In this document: one piece after another, positions 23,303-29,263 of the stretch
Numbering within the stretch: the first letter of the stretch is position 1
Layout of the letters: each line of letters starts with the position of its first letter
Origin: Nitrososphaerota archaeon
GTDB lineage: Archaea; Thermoproteota; Nitrososphaeria; Nitrososphaerales; Nitrosopumilaceae
Direction: 5' to 3'
Assembly (NCBI GenBank): GCA_022564385.1
Contig: JADFLN010000005.1
Coordinates: 1 to 29,263 of the forward strand
DNA length: 29,263 nt
Translations under genes and position numbers: made by a program
Notes under the pieces: model-generated
Told to the model about the DNA's origin: nothing
The model's database searches: none
What the model saw: only the letters and a program-made list of their open reading frames with translations

Positions 23303-24047
23303 TTCTTTTTCCTCTAAATATCGTTCCTTCAAATTTTCTATTTTTAATAGATCTTACAATTCTTTCAGGTTTATTTCCATTTACAAAAAAAACATTTATT
23401 CCAATTTTTGAAATTTTTGAGGCTTCTTCAACTTTTCTAGTCATTCCACCAGTAACATCCATCTTGTTTTCTAAAATTGAAGGGTGCTCATCTCTAAATT
23501 CATAAATTAATTTTTTTGATCTCAGATTAGAATACAACCCATCTTCATTTAGAACAAAAATACATAGTCTTGGTTTTAAAATTTTTGCTAGATGTGTCAT
23601 TATCTTATCACCTGATAAAATGTATGTTTTTTTCTGACCATACCATAATGCATCCCCATACGTGACTGGAATTAAGCCTATTTTTGCAATTTTTTCAATC
23701 TCTTTGACTTTTTTTGAAATTGGTTTGTTTCCTGACATAAAATCAGTAGGTGGAAGACAATATGGGTTTAATCTATTTTTTAACAATGAATCTAAAATGA
23801 TCTTGTTTAATTCAATCATTGAATTTTTTATAATTGCGACTCCTCTAAGATCGTACTTTCTTTCTTTAGTATGCATATTATATTTTACAGACCAATAATG
23901 TCCATAGGAACCCCCACCGTGAACAACAATAATTGACTCATTAATTTTCTTTAAACTCTTAGCAAGATTGTTTATTGTTTTTCTTTTAGCTGATAATGGT
24001 TTTTCTTTATTTGTAATAATTGAACCACCAAATTTTATCAGAATCAT
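23295..24047 (-). CDS. Isopentenyl phosphate kinase
   Basis: Phosphorylates isopentenyl phosphate to IPP, the last step of the archaeal mevalonate variants. Amino-acid kinase fold, 250 residues: KFGGSIITNK (5-14), VVHGGGSYGHYW with the catalytic His of IPKs, VTYGDALW, ILSGDKIMTHLA, VTGGMTRKVEEA. It lies 23 bases after mevalonate kinase and overlaps the isomerase start. Confidence 0.94.
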   Translation of the reverse strand: MILIKFGGSIITNKEKPLSAKRKTINNLAKSLKKINESIIVVHGGGSYGHYWSVKYNMHTKERKYDLRGVAIIKNSMIELNKIILDSLLKNRLNPYCLPPTDFMSGNKPISKKVKEIEKIAKIGLIPVTYGDALWYGQKKTYILSGDKIMTHLAKILKPRLCIFVLNEDGLYSNLRSKKLIYEFRDEHPSILENKMDVTGGMTRKVEEASKISKIGINVFFVNGNKPERIVRSIKNRKFEGTIFRGKRNV

Positions 24048-24070
24048 GTTGTTCCAAATTATGTAGTCAA

Positions 24071-25018
24071 TTAAAAAGTATCCAGTCCTTTAAAATCTAT
24101 TTTTACTGAAAAGCATTCGTAATTCTTATCTTTGAATTGCTTGATAGAGTACTCTAAATTTGATTCATCTGTCAAAGCAAAGATACATCCGCCCCCACCT
24201 GCACCAGTAATTTTTGCCCCAAACGATGATTTTTGTCCTACTTGGATCATATCTCTCAGTTTTTTATTTGAAACTCCTATTGTTTCAAGATACTCTTGAT
24301 TCTGAATTATTTTTTGACCTAATTCTTTGATGTTATTATCACTTAATAATTTCAAAACATCTTCAACTAACTTTGATTCATCATTACATAAACTAGAAAA
24401 TCTTATTTCATTTTCTTCTTTGAATTGCTTTACTTTTGCAACTACTGTTTCTGTAGAGTGTTTTACATTTGAATTTGCAATTACTAGATGAAAATCAGGC
24501 TCAGATTTTATTTTAGTAAATCCATTTTTCTTATCATATTCCATAATACCTCCAAATGTACAAACAGTACAATCTGCTCCTGATGTGTTTTGAAAAATTG
24601 TTTTTTCAGCTGAAATTGCAAGTTTAAGAATTTCTTCTTTGGATGTTTTTACAAATAATCCAGAAATTGCTGCAGCACCAGCAACACAACAAGCAGATGA
24701 TGAGCCTAAACCTACTCCAATTGGAATATCTGATTCTACTATAATCTTAATTCCTGTGGTTTGATTTTGTGTTTGCAACAATTTGTTTGCTAAATAATAA
24801 AATGGTTTTAATGGAGAATCAATTTCCGAAATAGGTTTGTTTGGTTCTAAAATTAAATCTCCTATGTTTGATTTGATGTAAATCTTCTTTTCTTTTATCT
24901 TCTCTGCCCTAACGATAACTCTTTTATTGATTGCACAAAGAATTGCTTTTACTCCATACACTACAAAATGTTCTCCAAAAAGAATTACTTTTCCTGGTGC
25001 AGAAGCGTTAGATTCCAA
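24071..25018 (-). CDS. mvk: Mevalonate kinase
   Basis: GHMP kinase that makes mevalonate 5-phosphate. 315 residues: SAPGKVILFGEHFVVYG (6-22), the ATP loop PIGVGLGSSSACCVAGAAA, GADCTVCTFGG, and GAKITGAGGGGCIFAL near the end. All three GHMP motifs are intact. Together with IPK downstream it implies an archaeal route through mevalonate 5-phosphate; the intervening enzymes are not in this window. It follows rpsB by 26 bases. Confidence 0.93.
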   Translation of the reverse strand: MESNASAPGKVILFGEHFVVYGVKAILCAINKRVIVRAEKIKEKKIYIKSNIGDLILEPNKPISEIDSPLKPFYYLANKLLQTQNQTTGIKIIVESDIPIGVGLGSSSACCVAGAAAISGLFVKTSKEEILKLAISAEKTIFQNTSGADCTVCTFGGIMEYDKKNGFTKIKSEPDFHLVIANSNVKHSTETVVAKVKQFKEENEIRFSSLCNDESKLVEDVLKLLSDNNIKELGQKIIQNQEYLETIGVSNKKLRDMIQVGQKSSFGAKITGAGGGGCIFALTDESNLEYSIKQFKDKNYECFSVKIDFKGLDTF

Positions 25019-25044
25019 GTGAACACTTTAGATTTTTGATTAAT

Positions 25045-25662
25045 TTATTCCTCTTCTATAATCTTTGTTTCAAAATCATCGATTTCATATTTCATCGATT
25101 CATCTTCTTTTAGTTCTCCTCTTTCAATGAGAATTTGACGTACCAATAACCAGTAAACTGTTGCTAGAGCTTTTCTTCCTCTATTGTTTGCTGGAATAAT
25201 TACATCCAGTTTTGATGTAATGTTATCTGTATTTGCAATTCCTATTATTGGAATACCTGCATTTGTTGCTTCTGTAATTGCTTGCTCATCAACTTGTGGA
25301 TCTGAAATTAAGACTAATTTTGGTTCAATGTAATATGGTAATGAAGGATTTGTCAAAGTTCCTGGCATGAATCTTCCAAGAAGTTTCTTAGAGTCTAACA
25401 TCTCGCAGAATTTTTCAATTGGTGTTTCTGCATACCGTCTACCTGTACAAACAATGAGTTTGTCTGTTCCCACTCTGTTGATAAATTTGGCTGCTGTTTT
25501 GATTCTCTCTAATGTTATGTCTATATTCAGCATGTATAGCCCTTCAGGACTGGCTTTTGTGATGAATGATTTCATGAACTTTGTCTTTATTTGAGTTCCT
25601 ACTCTAATTCCAGTAGCTAGAATTTTCTTTTTGATGTCTGTTGTTTCTGCTTGTTCACTCAT
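25045..25662 (-). CDS. rpsB: Small-subunit ribosomal protein uS2
   Basis: 205 residues, archaeal/eukaryotic-type S2 (laminin-receptor precursor family). Conserved: KKKILATGIRVGTQIKTKFM, the IDITLERIKTAAKFI helix, VCTGRRYAETPIEKF, PGTLTNPSLPYYIEPKLVLISDPQVDEQAITEA, GIPIIGIANTDN, IPANNRGRKALATVYWLL. Acidic C-terminal tail. Seven bases after enolase, a link conserved in archaea. Confidence 0.96.
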   Translation of the reverse strand: MSEQAETTDIKKKILATGIRVGTQIKTKFMKSFITKASPEGLYMLNIDITLERIKTAAKFINRVGTDKLIVCTGRRYAETPIEKFCEMLDSKKLLGRFMPGTLTNPSLPYYIEPKLVLISDPQVDEQAITEATNAGIPIIGIANTDNITSKLDVIIPANNRGRKALATVYWLLVRQILIERGELKEDESMKYEIDDFETKIIEEE

Positions 25663-25669
25663 GACAATT

Positions 25670-26908
25670 TTAAATCTCTGCCATACCGCGTATTAAATCA
25701 TGCTCTGATAGGCGTAATAGTTCATTTAGTTTTGCTATCCTTTCTCCTCCAACTATCCCCACTTTGAGCATTTTTGACCTTGTTGCAATTCCTATATGAG
25801 ATATTTGTGAATCAATAGACTCGCCTGATCTATGTGATGTGATTAATTTTATATTGTTTTGATTTGCAATGTTAGCAAATTCAAGGGCATCATAAAGACT
25901 ACCTGCTTGATTTACTTTTAGAATTACTGCATTGCATGATTTTGAACCAATTGCTTTAGTCAAAATTTCTTTGTTTGTGACTATCAAATCATCCCCTGTA
26001 ATCAGTGTATTTGGAAATTTAGCTGTCAACTCTGCCATGTCTTCGAATGCCTCTTCATGGACTGCATCTTCTACAAAAATCAATTTATATTTTTCAATAA
26101 TATTTGCTGCAAAATCAATTTGTTCACCAGTAGAATTTTCAAATCCTGCTCTGTCATAAACATACTTTTGTTTTTCTTCATTCCATTGTGTAGATGAGGC
26201 AAAGTCTACTCCCAAAGAGACCTCTTTTCCTAAAGTAAATCCTAAATTCTCACATGCCTTTACAGATACCTCTAATGCTTTTTGATTTTCTAATTTTGGT
26301 GCCCACCCTCCTTCGTCACCTCTTCCATTAGTAAAGTTAGGATCTGCTTTTTCTAAAACATGACGTAATTCTTTATGTACTGATAAATTAATTTCAATAG
26401 CATCTTCTATAGTCTTTGAACCTATTGCACAAATTAAAATCTCTTGAATATCTGGAGTTCCAGGTCCTGCATGTACTCCACCACCTAAAATATTTCCTAA
26501 TGGAAATGGAAATTTAAATGACGATTCCGATGAAAGTGTTTTAAACAATGGTTCATCTGCTGCTTTTGATGCTGACTCCATAGATGCAATTGTCACGGCA
26601 AAAGCAAGTGCCCCCCCAATCTTTGAATAGTTTGTAGAATTATCCAAACTTTTCAGCGTATCATGAATTCCTTTAAGATCTGAAGATTCTAACCCAATAA
26701 ATTTTTGAGAATTCTCTTGTAAAATTCGAAGACTCTCTTCTGGTGATCCATTAGGAAAACTGACTGCTTCATATTTTCCTACACTAGCACCTGATGGAGC
26801 ACAAACTCTTCCTAGAAATTTTCCCTCTGATTTAACATCTATCTCAATTGTTTTACTTCCTCTACTATTGTATAAAATCCGCCCTTCAATTGAGGAGATT
26901 TTGGTCAA
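25670..26908 (-). CDS. eno: Enolase
   Basis: Interconverts 2-phosphoglycerate and phosphoenolpyruvate. 412 residues: ILYNSRGSKTIEIDV (start of the N-domain), GGGVHAGPGTPDIQE, GRGDEGGWAP, a metal-binding Asp in SLGVDFAS and FVEDAVHEEAFE, the catalytic-lysine segment VILKVNQAGS, and TSHRSGES near 362. Residues are as in functional archaeal enolases. Between rpoN (1 base upstream) and rpsB. Confidence 0.96.
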   Translation of the reverse strand: MTKISSIEGRILYNSRGSKTIEIDVKSEGKFLGRVCAPSGASVGKYEAVSFPNGSPEESLRILQENSQKFIGLESSDLKGIHDTLKSLDNSTNYSKIGGALAFAVTIASMESASKAADEPLFKTLSSESSFKFPFPLGNILGGGVHAGPGTPDIQEILICAIGSKTIEDAIEINLSVHKELRHVLEKADPNFTNGRGDEGGWAPKLENQKALEVSVKACENLGFTLGKEVSLGVDFASSTQWNEEKQKYVYDRAGFENSTGEQIDFAANIIEKYKLIFVEDAVHEEAFEDMAELTAKFPNTLITGDDLIVTNKEILTKAIGSKSCNAVILKVNQAGSLYDALEFANIANQNNIKLITSHRSGESIDSQISHIGIATRSKMLKVGIVGGERIAKLNELLRLSEHDLIRGMAEI

Positions 26909-26909
26909 G

Positions 26910-27146
26910 TTACTCTAACTCAGATTGAACTTCTTGGTTTCTTTTCTGAATTGCTTCATAAAATGGAATTACTTGTTGAATTGTCTCAACAGTAGTCAAA
27001 AGCATTCTTCTACAACAATATCTCTCAACTTCTAAAGAATCAAGAACTTTATCTGGCGCTTCTCCTGATTTTACTTTGTTTTGAAAATCGTCATATTTGT
27101 CTGCAATTAAATTTCCACATGTAAAACATCTAACAGGAATTAACAT
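26910..27146 (-). CDS. rpoN: RNA polymerase subunit Rpb10/RpoN
   Basis: Small zinc-binding subunit that helps assemble the D/L/N/P subcomplex. 78 residues from MLIPVRCFTCGNLIADKY, the invariant Rpb10 start, with zinc ligands in CxxC (Cys7, Cys10) and ERYCCRRM. A frame extending to 27182 would add 12 residues, but the ATG at 27146 is the conserved family start and lies about 28 bases from a TATA element, suggesting a leaderless message. First gene of the long operon; the usual neighbour rpoK is not here. Confidence 0.95.
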   Translation of the reverse strand: MLIPVRCFTCGNLIADKYDDFQNKVKSGEAPDKVLDSLEVERYCCRRMLLTTVETIQQVIPFYEAIQKRNQEVQSELE

Positions 27147-27168
27147 ACGAACGAAAAAGTAATCAAGG

Positions 27169-27179
27169 ATTATAAAAAC
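27169..27179. promoter_or_regulatory. Shared TATA element of rpoN and tRNA-Leu
   Basis: ATTATAAAAAC (reverse GTTTTTATAAT) is centred near 27174, 25 bases before tRNA-Leu (27199, +) and 28 bases before the rpoN ATG (27146, -). Only 52 bases separate the two divergent starts, and no other TATA-like box fits either gene. Confidence 0.5.
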
Positions 27180-27198
27180 CATACAAGAAAATTTCGTT

Positions 27199-27283
27199 GC
27201 GGGCGTCGCCCAGCCTGGCCAAAGGCGCTAGCTTGAGGGGCTAGTCTCTCAGGAGTTCGTGGGTTCAAATCCCATCGCCCGCA
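27199..27283 (+). tRNA. tRNA-Leu(GAG)
   Basis: Acceptor GCGGGCG/CGCCCGC, anticodon stem CTAGC/GCTAG with loop TTGAGGG and anticodon GAG (27235-27237), a class II variable arm (TCTCTCAGGAGTTC), T stem GTGGG/CCCAT with loop TTCAAAT, discriminator A. No intron, no encoded CCA. 85 bases. Confidence 0.93.
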
Positions 27284-27299
27284 TACACAATTATGAAAA

Positions 27300-27914
27300 C
27301 TATTTTTCTAGTTTTTGTAATGCCTTGATTAATTCAGCACGTCTTTTCTCTTCTGTAATTGCCGATCTTACATCATCTACTAGAATTCTATTTACATCAA
27401 TCTTTCTTCTAGCCTCTTTTACAACTTTATCATACATTGAAAAAGTGTAAAGATGAAGATACAAATTCTCCATTACTTCAAAAACTCTTGTAGCCTCATC
27501 AATGTCACCAACTCTAATTTCATCAAATACTCTTCTTTTCAATTCACCCACACAATCTAGTAACCCCAAAACATATGATTCTGGCATAACTGACAACTTT
27601 TTGTCAGAAGGAATTTCTTTTTTCTCAACAATTGCAATAAGACATGCAGCTTCTACAAATTCTTGTTCTGGCGTAATTAGGTATCTTCTAAGTTGCCCTA
27701 CTGCTTTTTTCTTGTATTTTTTCAACAATTTGTCTGCATGTCTTAAATTATTTTTCCCAGTTTTTAGATCTCCTTTGTGAACAGCAATAATTGATTTGCT
27801 ACAAAGAATAATTATCTCTCTTGTATTTTTTAGTAGAAATTCTCTTGAATCTTGAACATTCTCTAAAGATTTTGCAATCTTGTTCAGTGATGGTTTTACA
27901 TTTTTTAACGTCAT
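27300..27914 (-). CDS. Translin-family protein
   Basis: 204-residue all-helical protein of the translin/TRAX family, which binds single-stranded RNA or DNA as ring-shaped oligomers. Signs: N-terminal helices with REFLLKNTREIIILCSKSIIAVHKGDL, GQLRRYLITPEQEFVEAACL (about 94-113), SYVLGLLDCVGELKRRVFDEIRVGDIDEA (about 132-160), and ENLYLHLYTFSMYDKVVKEARRKIDVNR. The strong basic content fits nucleic-acid binding; target unknown. Convergent with tRNA-Leu, 16 bases away. Confidence 0.88.
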   Translation of the reverse strand: MTLKNVKPSLNKIAKSLENVQDSREFLLKNTREIIILCSKSIIAVHKGDLKTGKNNLRHADKLLKKYKKKAVGQLRRYLITPEQEFVEAACLIAIVEKKEIPSDKKLSVMPESYVLGLLDCVGELKRRVFDEIRVGDIDEATRVFEVMENLYLHLYTFSMYDKVVKEARRKIDVNRILVDDVRSAITEEKRRAELIKALQKLEK

Positions 27915-27989
27915 ACTTGATAATGCCTAAAAACTAGGATAAAGCCGTTTGCTAAATCTAATATCCTGATATTTTTCCTTGTTTGCATT

Positions 27990-29051
27990 CTATTTAAAAA
28001 AGAAATTAAATATCTTCTTTAACCCTGATGATTTGCCGTTTATATCTATAGTCGGTGTTGGTTTTTCAATAAAAATTCCTTGTGGTCTGTATAATAAAAC
28101 TGCAAGTAAAATTATTCCAAGCAATAAAAAGTCAAGCCAAACAACATCAAATGGAACATATTCTTGAAATGAATCTTTGAAAAATATAATAAATTTTCGT
28201 AATGTAACAAAGAGAAGTGTTCCAATAATTACTCCTTTATTATTTGCTAATCCTCCAATGAGAATCATAAGAAATGGCCAAAAAGTCCAGCTTGCCCTAT
28301 CGTATGCAAAGGCAATTGTTCCACCAACGTAAAATGCATACAATGCACCTGCTATAGCTGCCAGTGCTGCAGATACCATAATTATTTTAATTCTTATTTG
28401 TGTGGTGTTTTTTCCAAGTGATTCTGCTGCTACTTCATTATCTCTGACTGCTCTAAGCATTCTTCCAAGTGGCGAACGAATCATTTTTTCACAAAACACA
28501 TACACAACAATTGCAATTAGGATTAATCCTATAGTGGCTATTGGAAATCGTAATTCACCTGGGAGAAATGATAACGGATCTGGTACCTGAACTCCTAGTG
28601 TACCACCAACTAGTGGGGTAAAATTATTTCCAATTATTCTAATACTTTCACCAAACGCTAGTAATGAAATTGCTAGATAATCACCTCGCAGTCGTATAGC
28701 TGGAAATGATGTAAGTAATCCTAGACCTCCACCTACCACTGCAGCAATACCTAGTGTCAAAAAGAATACTACAAATCCTATTCCAGTATTATCCACTAAC
28801 CAAATATTAATTTCAGAAACTATTGCTAAATTGTTTTCAATGTAATCTCCTTCAATTCCTGCCATATTGGCAAAAATCCTACCTGGAATTGATGCAGCAA
28901 CAAATGCACCTGCACCTACTGCTAGAACTTTTCCAAAATTTGGAATTCCAGTATATCCAAATTCCATGTTTAAACTTAGATTGACAATTAGGTAGATTGC
29001 AAAAATTGCAAGTAAATCTACAATGAAAACTATCTCATTTTCTAGAACCAT
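27990..29051 (-). CDS. livM: Branched-chain amino-acid-type ABC transporter permease (LivM)
   Basis: 353 residues with about nine hydrophobic segments and the LivM pattern: NLSLNMEFGYTGIPNFGKV (near 24-42), LRGDYLAISLLAFGESIRII (ABC permease coupling region), RMLRAVRDNEVAAESLG and a final LYRPQGIF before a basic tail. It overlaps the upstream permease by 17 bases. The substrate could equally be urea or amides, since related permeases serve those in ammonia oxidisers. The C-terminal tail ends in a Lys/Phe-rich stretch. Confidence 0.9.
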   Translation of the reverse strand: MVLENEIVFIVDLLAIFAIYLIVNLSLNMEFGYTGIPNFGKVLAVGAGAFVAASIPGRIFANMAGIEGDYIENNLAIVSEINIWLVDNTGIGFVVFFLTLGIAAVVGGGLGLLTSFPAIRLRGDYLAISLLAFGESIRIIGNNFTPLVGGTLGVQVPDPLSFLPGELRFPIATIGLILIAIVVYVFCEKMIRSPLGRMLRAVRDNEVAAESLGKNTTQIRIKIIMVSAALAAIAGALYAFYVGGTIAFAYDRASWTFWPFLMILIGGLANNKGVIIGTLLFVTLRKFIIFFKDSFQEYVPFDVVWLDFLLLGIILLAVLLYRPQGIFIEKPTPTIDINGKSSGLKKIFNFFFK

Positions 29052-29263
29052 GTCTCCTCAACTTTGACCAGTTTATTCCCGCCAGTCCGCGTGGTGCTAA
29101 TAGTAATGTGACAACAATGAACACAAGTGGAATTAGTGGTCTATATGAAATCAACCAAGAGCCAAATTCACCTGCTAAAAATCGTGTTCCTAAAACTTCA
29201 GTTAACCCAACCAGCAAACCTCCAGCTATTGCACCATAAATACTGAAAAATCCTCCTACAATA
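29035..29263 (-). CDS. livH: LivH-type ABC permease, C-terminal part cut by the window edge
   Basis: The frame is open to the right edge and reads IVGGFFSIYGAIAGGLLVG, then LTEVLGTRF, two hydrophobic segments and LLLAPRGLAG near the end. This is the C-terminus of a LivH-type permease, whose hallmark is GSIYGAI/GGLLLG. It overlaps livM by 17 bases and pairs with it as the two membrane subunits. The N-terminal two thirds and the ATPase and binding-protein genes lie outside the window. Confidence 0.88.
   Translation of the reverse strand, partial: IVGGFFSIYGAIAGGLLVGLTEVLGTRFLAGEFGSWLISYRPLIPLVFIVVTLLLAPRGLAGINWSKLRRHGSRK

Noticed and set aside
27147..27182. 12-residue N-terminal extension of RpoN
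   Set aside because: The family starts at MLIPVRCFTCG, and the extension would place the start codon on the TATA element.
27924..27936. CCTA/TAGG hairpin upstream of translin
   Set aside because: Four base pairs with a 5-base loop is expected by chance in this AT-rich DNA.
1..29263. CRISPR arrays, insertion sequences, phage or defence genes
   Set aside because: No regularly spaced repeats, transposase or integrase motifs, or terminal inverted repeats seen; the region is core genome.

Overview
The window comes from an AT-rich, gene-dense archaeal chromosome. It most likely belongs to an ammonia-oxidising thaumarchaeon (Nitrososphaerota) of the Nitrosopumilus/Nitrosarchaeum type. The evidence is the set of archaeal information-processing proteins (ABCE1, Rpb10/RpoN, archaeal-type GluRS, Ard1-like acetyltransferase, Trm5-like methyltransferase, translin, UPF0147, uS2), an archaeal mevalonate/isopentenyl phosphate kinase lipid pathway, an unlinked 5S rRNA gene, archaeal TATA boxes about 25 bases before many start codons, and several small proteins that look thaumarchaeal. 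The genus is inferred from gene content and style, not from a search.

Layout. 1-634 (-): truncated polyprenyl synthase. 676-769 (-): tRNA-Glu with a 15-base intron in the T loop. 849-1481: CADD/PqqC-like oxygenase. 1523-1596: tRNA-Met(CAT). 1639-1705: a C/D-box guide RNA. 1709-4569: pyrE, a divergent LarA-like protein and a site-2 protease. 4620-5374: Ard1-like acetyltransferase and a small membrane protein. 5376-7996 (-): ABCE1 and a Trm5-like methyltransferase. 8094-8206: 5S rRNA. 8265-8393: a 42-residue zinc finger. 8396-10282 (-): leucyl aminopeptidase and a DCC1-type thiol oxidoreductase.

10358-13658 (+) is a tightly coupled sugar-phosphate operon. It encodes a transketolase N-half fused to ribulose-phosphate 3-epimerase, the transketolase C-half, and transaldolase, so nearly the whole non-oxidative pentose phosphate branch lies in three overlapping genes. 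13734-15881 holds two divergently oriented paralogues of a tiny basic protein with repeated (S/T)GRGT motifs. They flank CorA and tRNA-His(GTG). 16004-18260 (-) carries small thaumarchaeal-type proteins, an aKMT-like methyltransferase, UPF0147 and a Rieske ferredoxin. A GNAT gene follows on + at 18306-19082.

19079-27146 (-) reads as one long operon in the order rpoN, eno, rpsB, mevalonate kinase, isopentenyl phosphate kinase, type I IPP isomerase, geranylgeranyl-PP synthase, gltX, FAH-family hydrolase. It links transcription, translation, glycolysis and membrane-lipid synthesis, and matches a gene order long conserved in archaea except that a type I isomerase sits where many archaea have type II. 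tRNA-Leu(GAG) diverges from rpoN across a shared TATA element. The right end has translin and two branched-chain amino-acid-type ABC permeases, one of them truncated.

There is no CRISPR array, insertion sequence, phage gene or defence island, and no gene-free stretch longer than 300 bases. The most rewarding observations are the intron-bearing tRNA-Glu, the C/D sRNA, the transketolase-epimerase fusion, the SGRG protein pair, and several enzymes with altered key residues (Trm5-like, aKMT-like, LarA-like).
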